64,000 nucleotides of DNA, from assembly GCA_963837005.1 (NCBI GenBank), contig CAWIMC010000022.1, forward strand, positions 62,001 to 126,000, read 5' to 3'. This document shows positions 1 through 8,854 of the stretch, piece by piece. The notes beneath the pieces are model-generated. The model was not told the DNA's origin, made no database searches, and saw only the letters and a list, made by a program, of their open reading frames with translations. The DNA comes from CALDTK01 sp963837005 (GTDB lineage: Bacteria > Bacteroidota > Bacteroidia > Chitinophagales > Saprospiraceae). Made by a program: the position numbers and the translations under genes. How positions within the stretch are numbered: position 1 is the stretch's first letter; every line of letters begins with the position of its first letter.

Positions 1-19
1 CAATCGCCACCTGTCGCCT

Positions 20-943
20 ATGTGGTATAGCTACCTTTTCCAAACGCTGTTATCATCGCTGATTGTCGCTCTGGTTTGCTCTTGTGGCGGTAGGAATCCA
101 CAAGGCAGCGAGGCAATCGGTACCGACGGTAACGAGATTGCGCAGTCCGAAGCCACGCCTATCGCGTGGCGAGTGGGTGCAAACCCTACCTGCGTCGTTA
201 TCGACGGCGACCGGGTCTACGTAGCTCACTTGGGGCCGGAGTACGAGCCCGGGTATAAGAATGGCGCAGGATATATATCGGTCTATGATGCCAATGGCCA
301 GTTCGTCGACACCCTCATTTCAGGTCTGAACTCACCACTCGGCATGGTCGTCGTGGGGGACGTACTCTACTTCACGAATGTCGACCAGGTCTACGGTGTC
401 GACAAAATGACTGGTTTATCGGTCTCCGATTTTCTAGCATCTCCGAAACACGTCAGGCTCGGACCTATTGCCGCAGGTCCCGCGGGTCAATTTTACGTGG
501 TGGATGGTAATATGGGCTTTCTTTGGACAGCTACGCCCGGCACCGACGGATTTCAGAGCAAACGAATGACTGTGTCGTCCATCAGCGACATCGCTTACGA
601 TTCCAAGCTAGGCAAACTGTACGTGAGCACGCAACCGCAGGTCGACGAGACGGAAGCGTATATCTACGAGGTCGACCCGGCCACAGGGGAAGCAGCACGC
701 GTAGGGGATTACGCAGGCAACCTCGGCGCCGTTGAGGTCGTGGGCCGAAGTCTCATATTTACGGACCAAGGGCTTAACGGTGGAGATGGCGCCGTTCTCT
801 CGATGGATCTAGACACCCGGCAGGTCACCGTGGTCAAGCGAGGTCAAGGAGTTCGCGATCTAGGACCGTTTGCTGTCCTCGGAGACGGGTTGGCGTTTAT
901 GCCCGTTACGAAAGGGGCTGAGGTACTGGTGATCCGTCTCTAA
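20..943 (+). CDS. Secreted beta-propeller lipoprotein (NHL/ScyD-like), function unknown
   Basis: The 307-residue product begins with a short hydrophobic segment ending in cysteines (LVCSC at about residues 18-22), which reads as a lipoprotein signal peptide. After it come repeated blade-like segments such as VYVAHLGP, LYFTNVDQVYGVD, KLYVSTQP and LIFTDQG, spaced about 40-50 residues apart. This spacing is typical of a six-bladed beta-propeller of the NHL/SMP-30/ScyD type. I see no catalytic motif, so a ligand- or protein-binding role at the cell surface or in the periplasm is inferred. It lies just upstream of the thr operon on the same strand, separated by 170 bp that contain a parS-like palindrome, so it is probably a separate transcription unit. 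The start ATG at base 20 is chosen because the signal peptide follows at once. Confidence 0.65.
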   Translation: MWYSYLFQTLLSSLIVALVCSCGGRNPQGSEAIGTDGNEIAQSEATPIAWRVGANPTCVVIDGDRVYVAHLGPEYEPGYKNGAGYISVYDANGQFVDTLISGLNSPLGMVVVGDVLYFTNVDQVYGVDKMTGLSVSDFLASPKHVRLGPIAAGPAGQFYVVDGNMGFLWTATPGTDGFQSKRMTVSSISDIAYDSKLGKLYVSTQPQVDETEAYIYEVDPATGEAARVGDYAGNLGAVEVVGRSLIFTDQGLNGGDGAVLSMDLDTRQVTVVKRGQGVRDLGPFAVLGDGLAFMPVTKGAEVLVIRL

Positions 944-1078
944 CAACATGCGTCGGTGGGTTTAGCCTATAGGTGCTTCCTACCGGTGCCACTACCCCGC
1001 GTTCGGCGAGTACATTTGGCCGCCCTGCCCAAACCATCCAACCCAACTCACCCCTAAGCGAAGCGATAGCGGTGCCTC

Positions 1079-1094
1079 CGTTCCACGTGGAACA
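1079..1094. promoter_or_regulatory. Candidate parS (ParB-binding) palindrome
   Basis: The site reads CGTTCCACGTGGAACA and contains a perfect 14-bp palindrome at 1080-1093. It matches the parS form TGTTCCACGTGGAACA, as known from Pseudomonas-type chromosomal parS, at 15 of 16 positions. It lies 20 bp upstream of the thrA start, so a local operator is the alternative. ParB-binding function is inferred from sequence alone. Confidence 0.5.
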
Positions 1095-1113
1095 GATTAA
1101 GCAAGGAATGGCA

Positions 1114-3579
1114 ATGAGAGTATTAAAGTTTGGCGGCAGTTCTGTCGGGCACCCGGATCGCATCAGAGCCATCGCAGGCATTCTGCAGGCCCAGCACGAG
1201 AGTTTAATTAAGTTCTGTGTCGTCGTATCGGCATTCGGTGGAGCAACCGATCAATTGATAGAGATGGCTCGAAGGGCCGAGCGTGGGGAGGGAACCTGGC
1301 GCGCGGAGTTCGACAAGTTCCAGTCGCGGCACGAGAGCGCAATCCGCGATCTTACGACTGGCGAAAGGCAGAAGCAATTACTCAAGGACATCGCCGCGCA
1401 CAATGACGCGTTGTCCTCCTTACTGGAGGGAATTTCGATGGTTCGGGAGGCGAGCCCGCGGACGATGGATTACGTCCTCAGCTTCGGAGAGCGCAATTCC
1501 GCTTTCATCGTCTCGCGGGCGCTGCAGGAGGCGGGACTGAACGCACAGTTCTTGGATGCGCGCAATCTCATCAAGACGGACAAGCGGTTTGGCGCCGCGA
1601 ATGTGCGATTTAAGGAAACTTACGAAAACATCGACCAGCACTTCCGGACTACCGGCGGTATCCAGGTGATCACCGGATTCATCGGGTCTAGCCTAAAGGG
1701 ACTCACCACAACGCTCGGCCGGGGGGGGAGCGATTACACGGCTGCGCTTATCGCGGCTGGGGTCAAGGCGGAGGCCATCGAGATTTGGACGGATGTGGAT
1801 GGCGTGATGACGGCCGATCCGCGGGCCGTGCGACGGGCCTTCACGATTCCTCACCTCAGCTACCCGGAGGCGATGGAGATGTCGCACTTCGGTGCGAAAG
1901 TGATTTACCCGCCGACTCTGCTTCCGGCGATGCAGCTCGGCATCCCGCTCTACATCAAGAATACTTTTCGACCGGAGTTCGAGGGCTCCCTGGTTACCCG
2001 CACGGCCGACCCGACTGGGCGAGCGGTGAAGGGGATATCCTCACTCAACGACATCGCACTGCTCACGCTCGAAGGGTCTGGGATGTTCGGGGTGGTCGGG
2101 ATCTCGGGTCGCCTGTTCGGTGCGCTGGCCGCAGCGGGGATCAATGTTATCCTTATTACGCAGGGCTCCTCGGAGCACAACATCACCTTCGCTGTAGCAC
2201 CGGCGAAGGCGGAACTCGCGAAAAAGAAGGTCGAGGGCACGTTTACGTACGAACTTGAAGCCGGGCTCATCCGCCCCGTCAAGGTGGAGTCCCGCCTGAG
2301 CGTAATCGCCATCATCGGGGAGCAGATGCGCTTCCGCCCGGGGATCGCGGGTCGGATGTTCGCGGCGCTCGGGCGCAACGCGATCAACTGCGTGGCTATC
2401 GCGCAGGGGTCCTCGGAGCTCAACATCTCGGTAGTGATCCGCCGCGAAGACGAGAAAAAGGCGCTTAATGCACTACACGATGCCTTCTTCCTCTCGGACC
2501 TAAGGGACGTAAACCTGTTCATGGTCGGGACGGGACTCATCGCCGAGGAACTATTGCGACAACTCGCCGGCCAAGTCGAGCACCTTCGCGAGACCAAGCG
2601 CCTTAATCTGCGCCTCATCGGTCTAACCAATACCCGTAAGATGGTTTTCGATGAGGACGGTATTGACTTGAGCGCGTGGTCGGACACCCTCGAGGACACC
2701 GGGGACGTAGCCGATCTAACCGGTTTTGCCGAAAGGCTCGTCGAACTCAATCTCACCAACAGCATCTTCGTGGATTGCTCGGCATCAGTGGAGGTAGCCG
2801 CGCTGTACGAGCAGCTGCTCGCCGAAAGTGTGGCCGTGTCAACGCCGAACAAAGTCGCAACCGCCTCTGCCTATTCGCGCTACATCAACCTGAAACGGCT
2901 CGCCGCGGATAACTCTACCGTCTTCGCGTACGAGACTAATGTCGGCGCAGGCCTCCCGCTCCTCGGAACGCTCCACGATCTGAGTGCCTCGGGGGATAGC
3001 GTCCGTACGATCGAAGGCATCCTGAGCGGGTCGCTGAGTTTTATCTTCAATACGTACGACGGTGGCGTACCCTTTAGCGAAGTCGTCGCGCAGGCGAAAG
3101 CCAAGGGATACACTGAACCTGATCCACGCATCGACCTCAGCGGTCAGGACGTAGCCCGTAAACTCGTAATTCTCGCACGCGAAGCCGGAATCCCGCTCGA
3201 GGTTTCGGACGTCGTCGTGGAGCCCTTCTTGTCTAAAGAAGCCTTCGCCGCAGAAACGGTCGATGGGTTCTTCGAGGCCCTCAAGCAGTACGACGACGCT
3301 CGCCTCGGGCACCGAATTGGCGACTTGCGTCAAAACAACAAGAAGGCCATCATGCTCGGCGAGTTGCGGGACGCGCGGGCGAGTGTGGGCCTGAGAGAAA
3401 TCGATAGTTCGAGTCCGTTCTGGGGCATGTCGGGGTCGGACAACATGGTGGTGTTCACGACGGACCGCTACCACGAAAGACCGCTCGTAATACGTGGCCC
3501 GGGAGCCGGCGCAACGGTGACCGCGGCTGGGGTCTTTGCGGAAATTATTACGATCGGCAACCTGCGCTCATGGGAGTAA
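1114..3579 (+). CDS. thrA: Bifunctional aspartate kinase / homoserine dehydrogenase I
   Basis: The 821-residue enzyme catalyses the first and third steps from aspartate to threonine, methionine and isoleucine. The N-terminal aspartokinase domain starts at once with VLKFGGSSVG. It carries the later kinase signatures GRGGSDYTAAL and WTDVDGVMTADPR. Two ACT-type regulatory segments follow at roughly residues 315-460, with paired ITQGSSEHNI and IAQGSSELNI motifs, as expected for amino-acid feedback. The homoserine dehydrogenase half starts near MVGTGLIAEELL (nucleotide binding) and carries STPNKVA and ILSGSLSFIFN. I chose the ATG at 1114 over the ATG at 1108 because AAGGA sits 6 bases upstream of it; an in-frame GTG at 973 would add a non-conserved extension. 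The gene ends 10 bases inside thrB, so the two are translationally coupled. Confidence 0.95.
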   Translation: MRVLKFGGSSVGHPDRIRAIAGILQAQHESLIKFCVVVSAFGGATDQLIEMARRAERGEGTWRAEFDKFQSRHESAIRDLTTGERQKQLLKDIAAHNDALSSLLEGISMVREASPRTMDYVLSFGERNSAFIVSRALQEAGLNAQFLDARNLIKTDKRFGAANVRFKETYENIDQHFRTTGGIQVITGFIGSSLKGLTTTLGRGGSDYTAALIAAGVKAEAIEIWTDVDGVMTADPRAVRRAFTIPHLSYPEAMEMSHFGAKVIYPPTLLPAMQLGIPLYIKNTFRPEFEGSLVTRTADPTGRAVKGISSLNDIALLTLEGSGMFGVVGISGRLFGALAAAGINVILITQGSSEHNITFAVAPAKAELAKKKVEGTFTYELEAGLIRPVKVESRLSVIAIIGEQMRFRPGIAGRMFAALGRNAINCVAIAQGSSELNISVVIRREDEKKALNALHDAFFLSDLRDVNLFMVGTGLIAEELLRQLAGQVEHLRETKRLNLRLIGLTNTRKMVFDEDGIDLSAWSDTLEDTGDVADLTGFAERLVELNLTNSIFVDCSASVEVAALYEQLLAESVAVSTPNKVATASAYSRYINLKRLAADNSTVFAYETNVGAGLPLLGTLHDLSASGDSVRTIEGILSGSLSFIFNTYDGGVPFSEVVAQAKAKGYTEPDPRIDLSGQDVARKLVILAREAGIPLEVSDVVVEPFLSKEAFAAETVDGFFEALKQYDDARLGHRIGDLRQNNKKAIMLGELRDARASVGLREIDSSSPFWGMSGSDNMVVFTTDRYHERPLVIRGPGAGATVTAAGVFAEIITIGNLRSWE

Positions 3580-4496
3580 AAGTATTCGCACCCGCGTCGG
3601 TGGCTAATTTAGCGGTGGGTTACGACACGCTCGGCCTGTGTCTCGAGGGCCCCGGCGACGAGATCATTGCCGACTTTACGGATGATCCCGGTTTGCGCAT
3701 CCTCGAGATTACCGGCGCCAAGGGCCAGCTCCCGCTCGAGGTTGAACGCAATACCGCGGGACGGGCGGCACTCGCGACCTATGAAGCGCACGGTGACCTG
3801 AGCCGCGGCATCGCGCTCAAGATTCGCAAGAGAATGCCATTTGGGTCCGGGATGGGTAGCTCGTCTGCGAGTGCAGTGGCGGGTGCCATGGCGGTCAACG
3901 AATTGCTACGTCGTCCCTTCGACAAGCGCCAACTGTTGCGCTTCGCGGCGATGGGCGAGCAGGTGGCCGACGACGCGTGGCACCTCGACAATGTCGCGCC
4001 GAGTATGATGGGCGGGATCTGTCTCGTGCGAGATGCACGGACGTGCGATGTGCAGCGGTTGATCATACCGTCGGGCCTGCGGGTGTGTGTCGTGCACCCC
4101 GCCGTGCAAATCCTCACGAGAGATGCTAGAGCTGTGCTGTCGGATCAGGTGCCACTAGAGTTGATGGTCCGGCAGCAAGCTAATCTGGGTGGGTTTATCA
4201 TCGGTCTTTACCGCAACGACATCCAGCTCATCCAGCGGAGCATGGAGGACTTGGTAATCGAACCACAGCGGGCGGGGTTGATCCCCGGATTCGCGGAAGT
4301 GAAGGCTGCTGCTCTGAGAGCCGGCGCACTCGGGTGCTCGATCAGTGGTGCCGGTCCTAGCGTTTTCGCGCTTTGCCAGAACACGACCATCGCTACGGCG
4401 GCCGGGGCATCCATGCAAAGTGCTTTCAAGGCGGCTGGACTCAAATCAACCATTTATCAGAGTGCTATTCATCCGGAGGGGGCACACGTCTGCTAG
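3570..4496 (+). CDS. thrB: Homoserine kinase (GHMP family)
   Basis: The enzyme phosphorylates L-homoserine to O-phosphohomoserine, the substrate of threonine synthase. The 308-residue protein has the three GHMP-kinase motifs. Motif 1 is APASVANLAVGYDTLG near residue 5. The ATP-binding motif 2, PFGSGMGSSSASAVAGA, lies near residues 90-106. The C-terminal glycine-rich motif GCSISGAGPSVFAL lies near residue 255. Length is normal for the family. Its ATG overlaps the end of thrA, and thrC starts 47 bp downstream, giving the standard thrABC order. The product is cytoplasmic. Nothing is missing from the coding frame. Confidence 0.95.
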   Translation: MGVKVFAPASVANLAVGYDTLGLCLEGPGDEIIADFTDDPGLRILEITGAKGQLPLEVERNTAGRAALATYEAHGDLSRGIALKIRKRMPFGSGMGSSSASAVAGAMAVNELLRRPFDKRQLLRFAAMGEQVADDAWHLDNVAPSMMGGICLVRDARTCDVQRLIIPSGLRVCVVHPAVQILTRDARAVLSDQVPLELMVRQQANLGGFIIGLYRNDIQLIQRSMEDLVIEPQRAGLIPGFAEVKAAALRAGALGCSISGAGPSVFALCQNTTIATAAGASMQSAFKAAGLKSTIYQSAIHPEGAHVC

Positions 4497-4543
4497 CCTC
4501 GGGAAGATCTTCACTTCTGGCTCTCCCAGTTTTCCACTTTGCT

Positions 4544-5885
4544 ATGCTGCTCCACTCTACCAACAACGCCGATACCCGCGTTTCCTTCGAAGAGGCCGTC
4601 TTTCAGGCGCTCCCCAAGGACGAGGGGCTGTACTTGCCCGTGGGCATCGAACCGCTCGATGAGGAGTTTTGGCGACAGCTGCCCGAGAGCGACCTCGCAC
4701 AAATCGCCGTCGATGTCACAGAGCACTTGCTGGGAGACGAGATAGACGCAGTTGCATTAGAGAGCATCGTACGGACCGCCGTAGACTTTCCGGCGCCTTT
4801 GACGAGGCTCGCGGGTCAAGGGGATGGGACCCAGAACTACGTCTTGGAACTCACGCACGGACCTAGTGCAGCTTTTAAGGACTTCGGTGCGCGCTTCATG
4901 AGTGGTATCATGGGGCACTTCCTCAGCGCTAGAAGGTGAGCGCTTGATTATTTTGGTGGCGACGAGTGGTGATACCGGTGGAGCAGTCGCTGCCGGGTTT
5001 TACGGAAGTGAAAACATTGATGTTGTCATCCTTTACCCAAAGGGTCGTGTCTCTGATATACAAGAGGCGCAGCTGACTACGCTGTCGGGAAACGTGACAG
5101 CCTTGCGGGTCGACGGTAGTTTCGACGACTGCCAGCGACTCGTGAAACTCGCCTTCGTCGACGATGACCTGAGAGAGAAAGTTAATATCAGCTCTGCGAA
5201 CAGCATTAATATCGCGCGGCTCATCCCGCAGAGCTTCTACTATATCGACGCGTATCGGCAGTGGTTGGCTTTCGGCGAGAGGACGGCTCCAGTCTTTAGC
5301 GTACCGAGTGGAAACTTCGGCAACCTCACGGCCGGTATCTTGGCAGAACGTCTCGGATTGCCGGTCGCTCGTTTCGTAGCTGCCACCAATGCGAATGACA
5401 CTGTCGTCGAGTACGCCAGTACAGGAGTCTACGCCCCCAAATCCTCCGTGGCTACCCTCTCCAATGCGATGGACGTAGGTGCGCCGAGTAATTACGTTCG
5501 CCTGAGTCAATTGCTCGGTTCCACGTGGGAAGGATTCCGTGAGAGGGTTTACGCAGCGAGTTTCACGGATGCCGAGACGGAGGCCGAGATGCGGGAGGGC
5601 TTTCGCCAAAACCCGCCGTACGTCTTCGATCCTCATACAGCAGTCGGAAGCTTAGCGCTCCGAAGGTTTCAGCGGGAAGAACTCGGGACAGGGGGGATCA
5701 TCTTGGGTACGGCACACGCTGCTAAATTCGGCGCGGACGTGAATCGGATTCTGGATACAGAAGTCGCGCTGCCGCAGCAGTTAGAAGGTCTGCTCGACAA
5801 ACCTCGTTCCTTCAAAGACATCCCCGCAGACTACGCGGCTTTACGGGAGCACGTCCTGGGGGTACACGCCACGCAAAAGGCGTAA
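4544..5885 (+). pseudogene. thrC: Threonine synthase, broken by a +1 frameshift
   Basis: Threonine synthase converts O-phosphohomoserine to threonine using PLP. The first part (4544-4939) encodes the N-terminal half, including the PLP-lysine region HGPSAAFKDFGARFM. It then stops at TGA 4937-4939. The rest of the enzyme continues in the +1 frame from about 4902 to 5885, with the hallmark ATSGDTGGAVAAGF and SANSINIARLIPQ. The +1 frame is blocked by a TGA at 4899-4901, so the shift must lie within 4902-4939. Skipping one base there (for example A4931, or T4937 in the context AGG-TGA-G) joins the halves without loss. Joined length is about 446 residues, normal for the family. The change could be an assembly indel, a recent inactivating mutation or, least likely, RF2-like programmed +1 shifting. 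The start at 4544 gives MLLHSTNNADTRVSF, a normal N-terminus. No other base looks decayed, which favours an error or a very recent event. Confidence 0.9.
5598..5612 (-). repeat. 15-bp word, exact copy, inside thrC
   Basis: The plus strand reads GGCTTTCGCCAAAAC and here encodes the residues GFRQN of the second thrC fragment. It is one of eleven exact copies in the window (see findings). Confidence 0.9.
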
Positions 5886-5911
5886 ATTGCCCATTCAATA
5901 AACTATATACT

Positions 5912-8245
5912 ATGAACCGGATCCTCCACGTGTTCAGTGTCACTTGGATGCTCTTGGCGCTCGCCGGCGTTGCACAAGCGCAGCACCACCCCACTGCCAA
6001 CATCGACGACAACAAGTTTCGTCAGTTCACGCCCGCGGAACTACCGACTCCGAACGTCTACCGCAATGCCGCAGGCGCCCCGGGGCACATGTACTACCAG
6101 CAGCAGGCGGATTACGACATGAAGGTCCGGCTGGACGATGAGACCCAGCGCATCTACGGCGAGGAGGTCATCACCTACCACAACAACTCGCCCGACGCCC
6201 TCGACTACCTCTGGCTCCAGCTCGACCAGAACATGCGCGCCCTCGATACGGACACCGAGAAGATCCGTACCGGCGAGATGAAAGATAAGGTTTCGACCGC
6301 CGAACTCACCAACATGCAACCGTGGTTCGACGGCGGCTTTAAGCTCGACTACGTGCGGTACGGCGACGGGAAGCCCGCCAAAACGTACGTCAACAAGACC
6401 ATGATGCGAGTCGACTTACCGACTGCGCTGATGCCTGGGCAAAAGACGCAGCTCAAGTTGAAGTGGTGGTACAACGTCAACGACCGCATGAAGATCGGCG
6501 GGCGCTCCGGCTACGAATACTTCGAGACCGACAGCAACTACTTGTATACGATCGCGCAGTTTTACCCGAGAATGTGTGTCTACTCCGACGAGGACGGTTG
6601 GCAGAACAAGCAGTTCCTCGGAAGAGGTGAGTTCACGCTGCCTTTCGGGAATTACAAAGTCGAACTCACCGTCCCCGCCGACCACCTCGTCGCAGCTACA
6701 GGTACGCTCCAAAACCAGAAGGACGTGATGACCAACGCCCAGCGCGATCGTCTAGAGCGTGCTCGGACGAGCTACGACTCAGTAATCGTCGTCTGTACCC
6801 AAGAGGAGGCCCTGGGGCGTGAGAGAGGTAAGCTAAAGGACACCCGTACCTGGAAGTTTACCGCCGATAACGTCCGCGACTTTGGCTGGGCCTCGAGCCG
6901 TAAGTTCATCTGGGACGCTATGGCCGTCAAGCAAATCGACGGTTCCACGGTGATGGCGATGTCTATGTATCCGAAGGAAGGGAATCCTCTGTGGGGGCGC
7001 TACTCTACCAAGGCGGTTGCGCACACCCTTAAGTGGTATTCACACTACACTTTCGACTATCCCTATCCCGTCGCCTGGAGTATCAATGCCGCTGACATCG
7101 GCATGGAGTACCCGATGATCTGCTTCAACTACGGGCGCCCCGAGCAGGACGGTACCTATTCCGATCGCGTTAAGTACGGCATGATCGGCGTCATCATCCA
7201 CGAGGTAGGTCACAACTACTTCCCGATGATCGTCAACTCCGACGAGCGGCAGTGGACCTGGATGGACGAGGGGCTAAACACCTTCCTCCAGTACCTCGCC
7301 GAGCAGCAGTGGGAGCGCAACTACCCCAGTCGCCGCGGCCCCGCCAACCTCATCGTGCCCTACATGGCGGGCGACAAGGACAACATAGCACCCATCATGA
7401 CCAACTCTGAGTCGATCTACCAGTTCGGCTCCAACGCCTATGGCAAGCCGGCTACCGGTCTCAATATCTTGAGGGAGACAGTCATGGGTCGCGAGGCTTT
7501 CGACTACAGCTTCAAGAAGTACGCGAACCGCTGGAAATTCAAGCACCCCGAGCCGGCTGATCTCTTCCGCACCATGGAAGATGCCAGCGCTTACGACCTA
7601 GACTGGTTTTGGCGGGGCTGGTTCTTCACTACCGATCACGCAGACCAGGGCATCGCCAAGGTCCGCCACTTCCAGATGAACCCCGGTAGCCCAGAGGCAC
7701 GGGAGATGGCGAGTCTGGGCGAAAAAGCGATGGAGCAACGCAATATCTCCGATATCCGCAATGAGGGCATCACCGAGACACAGGACGAGCTGGATACGAG
7801 TCTCCGCGACTTCTACACGGATTACGACCCGCGGAAGATGTCGGTCGCCGACCGTGAAGACCTCGCCCAACAGTTGAGCAAGCTCTCCCCGGAGGCCCGC
7901 GCAATGCTGAACGACACCCAACATTTCTACGAACTCACCCTCGAGAACAAAGGGGGTCTCGTGATGCCCGTCATCCTCGAGTGGACCTACGAGGACGGTA
8001 CGACGGAGGTGGAGCGGATCCCGGCCGAGATCTGGAAGATGAACGATACCGAGGTCACGAAGACTTTCGTCAAAACGAAGCCCGTCCGTAGCATCGCGCT
8101 CGACCCCTTCCTCGAGATTGCGGACATCGACCGCAGCAACAACGACTACCCCGCACGCCCGCAATCGCCAAGTCGCTTCGAGTTATACGAACGCGGAACC
8201 CGGGGTGGAGGCGAGAACCCGATGCAGCGCGCACGTCGTGGTTAA
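5912..8245 (+). CDS. Secreted M1-family zinc metallopeptidase
   Basis: The 777-residue protein has a signal peptide (WMLLALAGVAQAQ). The M1 aminopeptidase core carries the exopeptidase motif as GMEY, in ADIGMEYPMI. The zinc site is HEVGHNYF near residue 430, followed about 20 residues later by the third ligand in WMDEGLNTF. Members of this Bacteroidota family act in the periplasm or outside the cell on peptides. The C-terminal 170 residues are charged and do not match a canonical M1 C-terminal domain; no T9SS sorting motif is obvious. It starts 26 bp after thrC but is unrelated in function, so co-transcription is possible but not implied by role. The ATG at 5912 directly precedes the signal peptide. 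Confidence 0.88.
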   Translation: MNRILHVFSVTWMLLALAGVAQAQHHPTANIDDNKFRQFTPAELPTPNVYRNAAGAPGHMYYQQQADYDMKVRLDDETQRIYGEEVITYHNNSPDALDYLWLQLDQNMRALDTDTEKIRTGEMKDKVSTAELTNMQPWFDGGFKLDYVRYGDGKPAKTYVNKTMMRVDLPTALMPGQKTQLKLKWWYNVNDRMKIGGRSGYEYFETDSNYLYTIAQFYPRMCVYSDEDGWQNKQFLGRGEFTLPFGNYKVELTVPADHLVAATGTLQNQKDVMTNAQRDRLERARTSYDSVIVVCTQEEALGRERGKLKDTRTWKFTADNVRDFGWASSRKFIWDAMAVKQIDGSTVMAMSMYPKEGNPLWGRYSTKAVAHTLKWYSHYTFDYPYPVAWSINAADIGMEYPMICFNYGRPEQDGTYSDRVKYGMIGVIIHEVGHNYFPMIVNSDERQWTWMDEGLNTFLQYLAEQQWERNYPSRRGPANLIVPYMAGDKDNIAPIMTNSESIYQFGSNAYGKPATGLNILRETVMGREAFDYSFKKYANRWKFKHPEPADLFRTMEDASAYDLDWFWRGWFFTTDHADQGIAKVRHFQMNPGSPEAREMASLGEKAMEQRNISDIRNEGITETQDELDTSLRDFYTDYDPRKMSVADREDLAQQLSKLSPEARAMLNDTQHFYELTLENKGGLVMPVILEWTYEDGTTEVERIPAEIWKMNDTEVTKTFVKTKPVRSIALDPFLEIADIDRSNNDYPARPQSPSRFELYERGTRGGGENPMQRARRG

Positions 8246-8854
8246 CCTACCGGGGGCAACACACCTGGCAATTAGCTGCCGTTGGTTTCACAAAAAGACG
8301 CCCACAGCAATAGTTACGCCGTGGACGTCGTAATCAAACGAAAAACCAACTTCAGATCCAGGACCACGTGGAGTAAATCCACGTGGTCTCATCAGTAGAG
8401 GTCGGTTGCCGTAAGGGGGTTTGGTTATGAGACGTTCCGCGTGACTTTTTTGTCGAAATCTCGACAATGTGCGACGCAAAAAGCTGTGAGACCCGCTAGA
8501 GCTCATCTAGAGAGTATCCACAGATCTCTAGGAGCAGGAGACCGTAACGCTTAACCCTTGCCGCTGCGGGTCTCGCTCAGGACTCGATTCTCGGCAGAGC
8601 TGCCTTCCGACCAAGGCGCTTGGCTCAAACTATCCGAACGCAGACAGAGGCCCGAAGCTTTGTGAGCCGGCAGATGCGGGACTCTGGGGCCGCGTCTGCG
8701 GGACGTTGGAGCCGCGTCCGCAGGACGTCGAAGGCGACGTAAATAGGTACAGCTGATGATTACCGGTTACTCCTGAGACGGTGCACGGTTGACCAAAGAT
8801 CGCGATCGTAGCGCCACGTCCCCAGATCTCTACCGGCACGAGGCGCGGTTTGCA
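8246..8854. other. Intergenic region with one strong hairpin and a degenerate direct repeat
   Basis: No convincing gene is present in about 600 bp between the convergent M1 peptidase and DUF2851 genes. It contains the perfect hairpin at 8362-8388. It also contains a short GC-rich direct repeat near 8690-8730 (gccgcgtctgcgggac followed by gccgcgtccgcaggac). Confidence 0.6.
8362..8388. terminator. Perfect 11-bp stem-loop, possible bidirectional terminator
   Basis: The arms GACCACGTGGA and TCCACGTGGTC are exact complements around the 5-nt loop GTAAA. The site is 117 bp past the M1 peptidase stop, in a convergent gap. There is no long T-tract on either side, so a protein-binding palindrome (each arm holds CCACGTGG) is an alternative. 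Confidence 0.4.

Noticed and set aside
973..1113. Possible threonine-rich leader peptide upstream of thrA
   Set aside because: A GTG-started lead with five Thr residues in 26 exists in frame, but there is no stop before thrA, no terminator/antiterminator pair, and Thr codons are not clustered. Attenuation is not supported.
5518..5533. A second parS-like site in thrC
   Set aside because: GGTTCCACGTGGGAAG matches at only about 12 of 16 bases, is not a palindrome at the right end and lies in conserved coding sequence; chance is likely.
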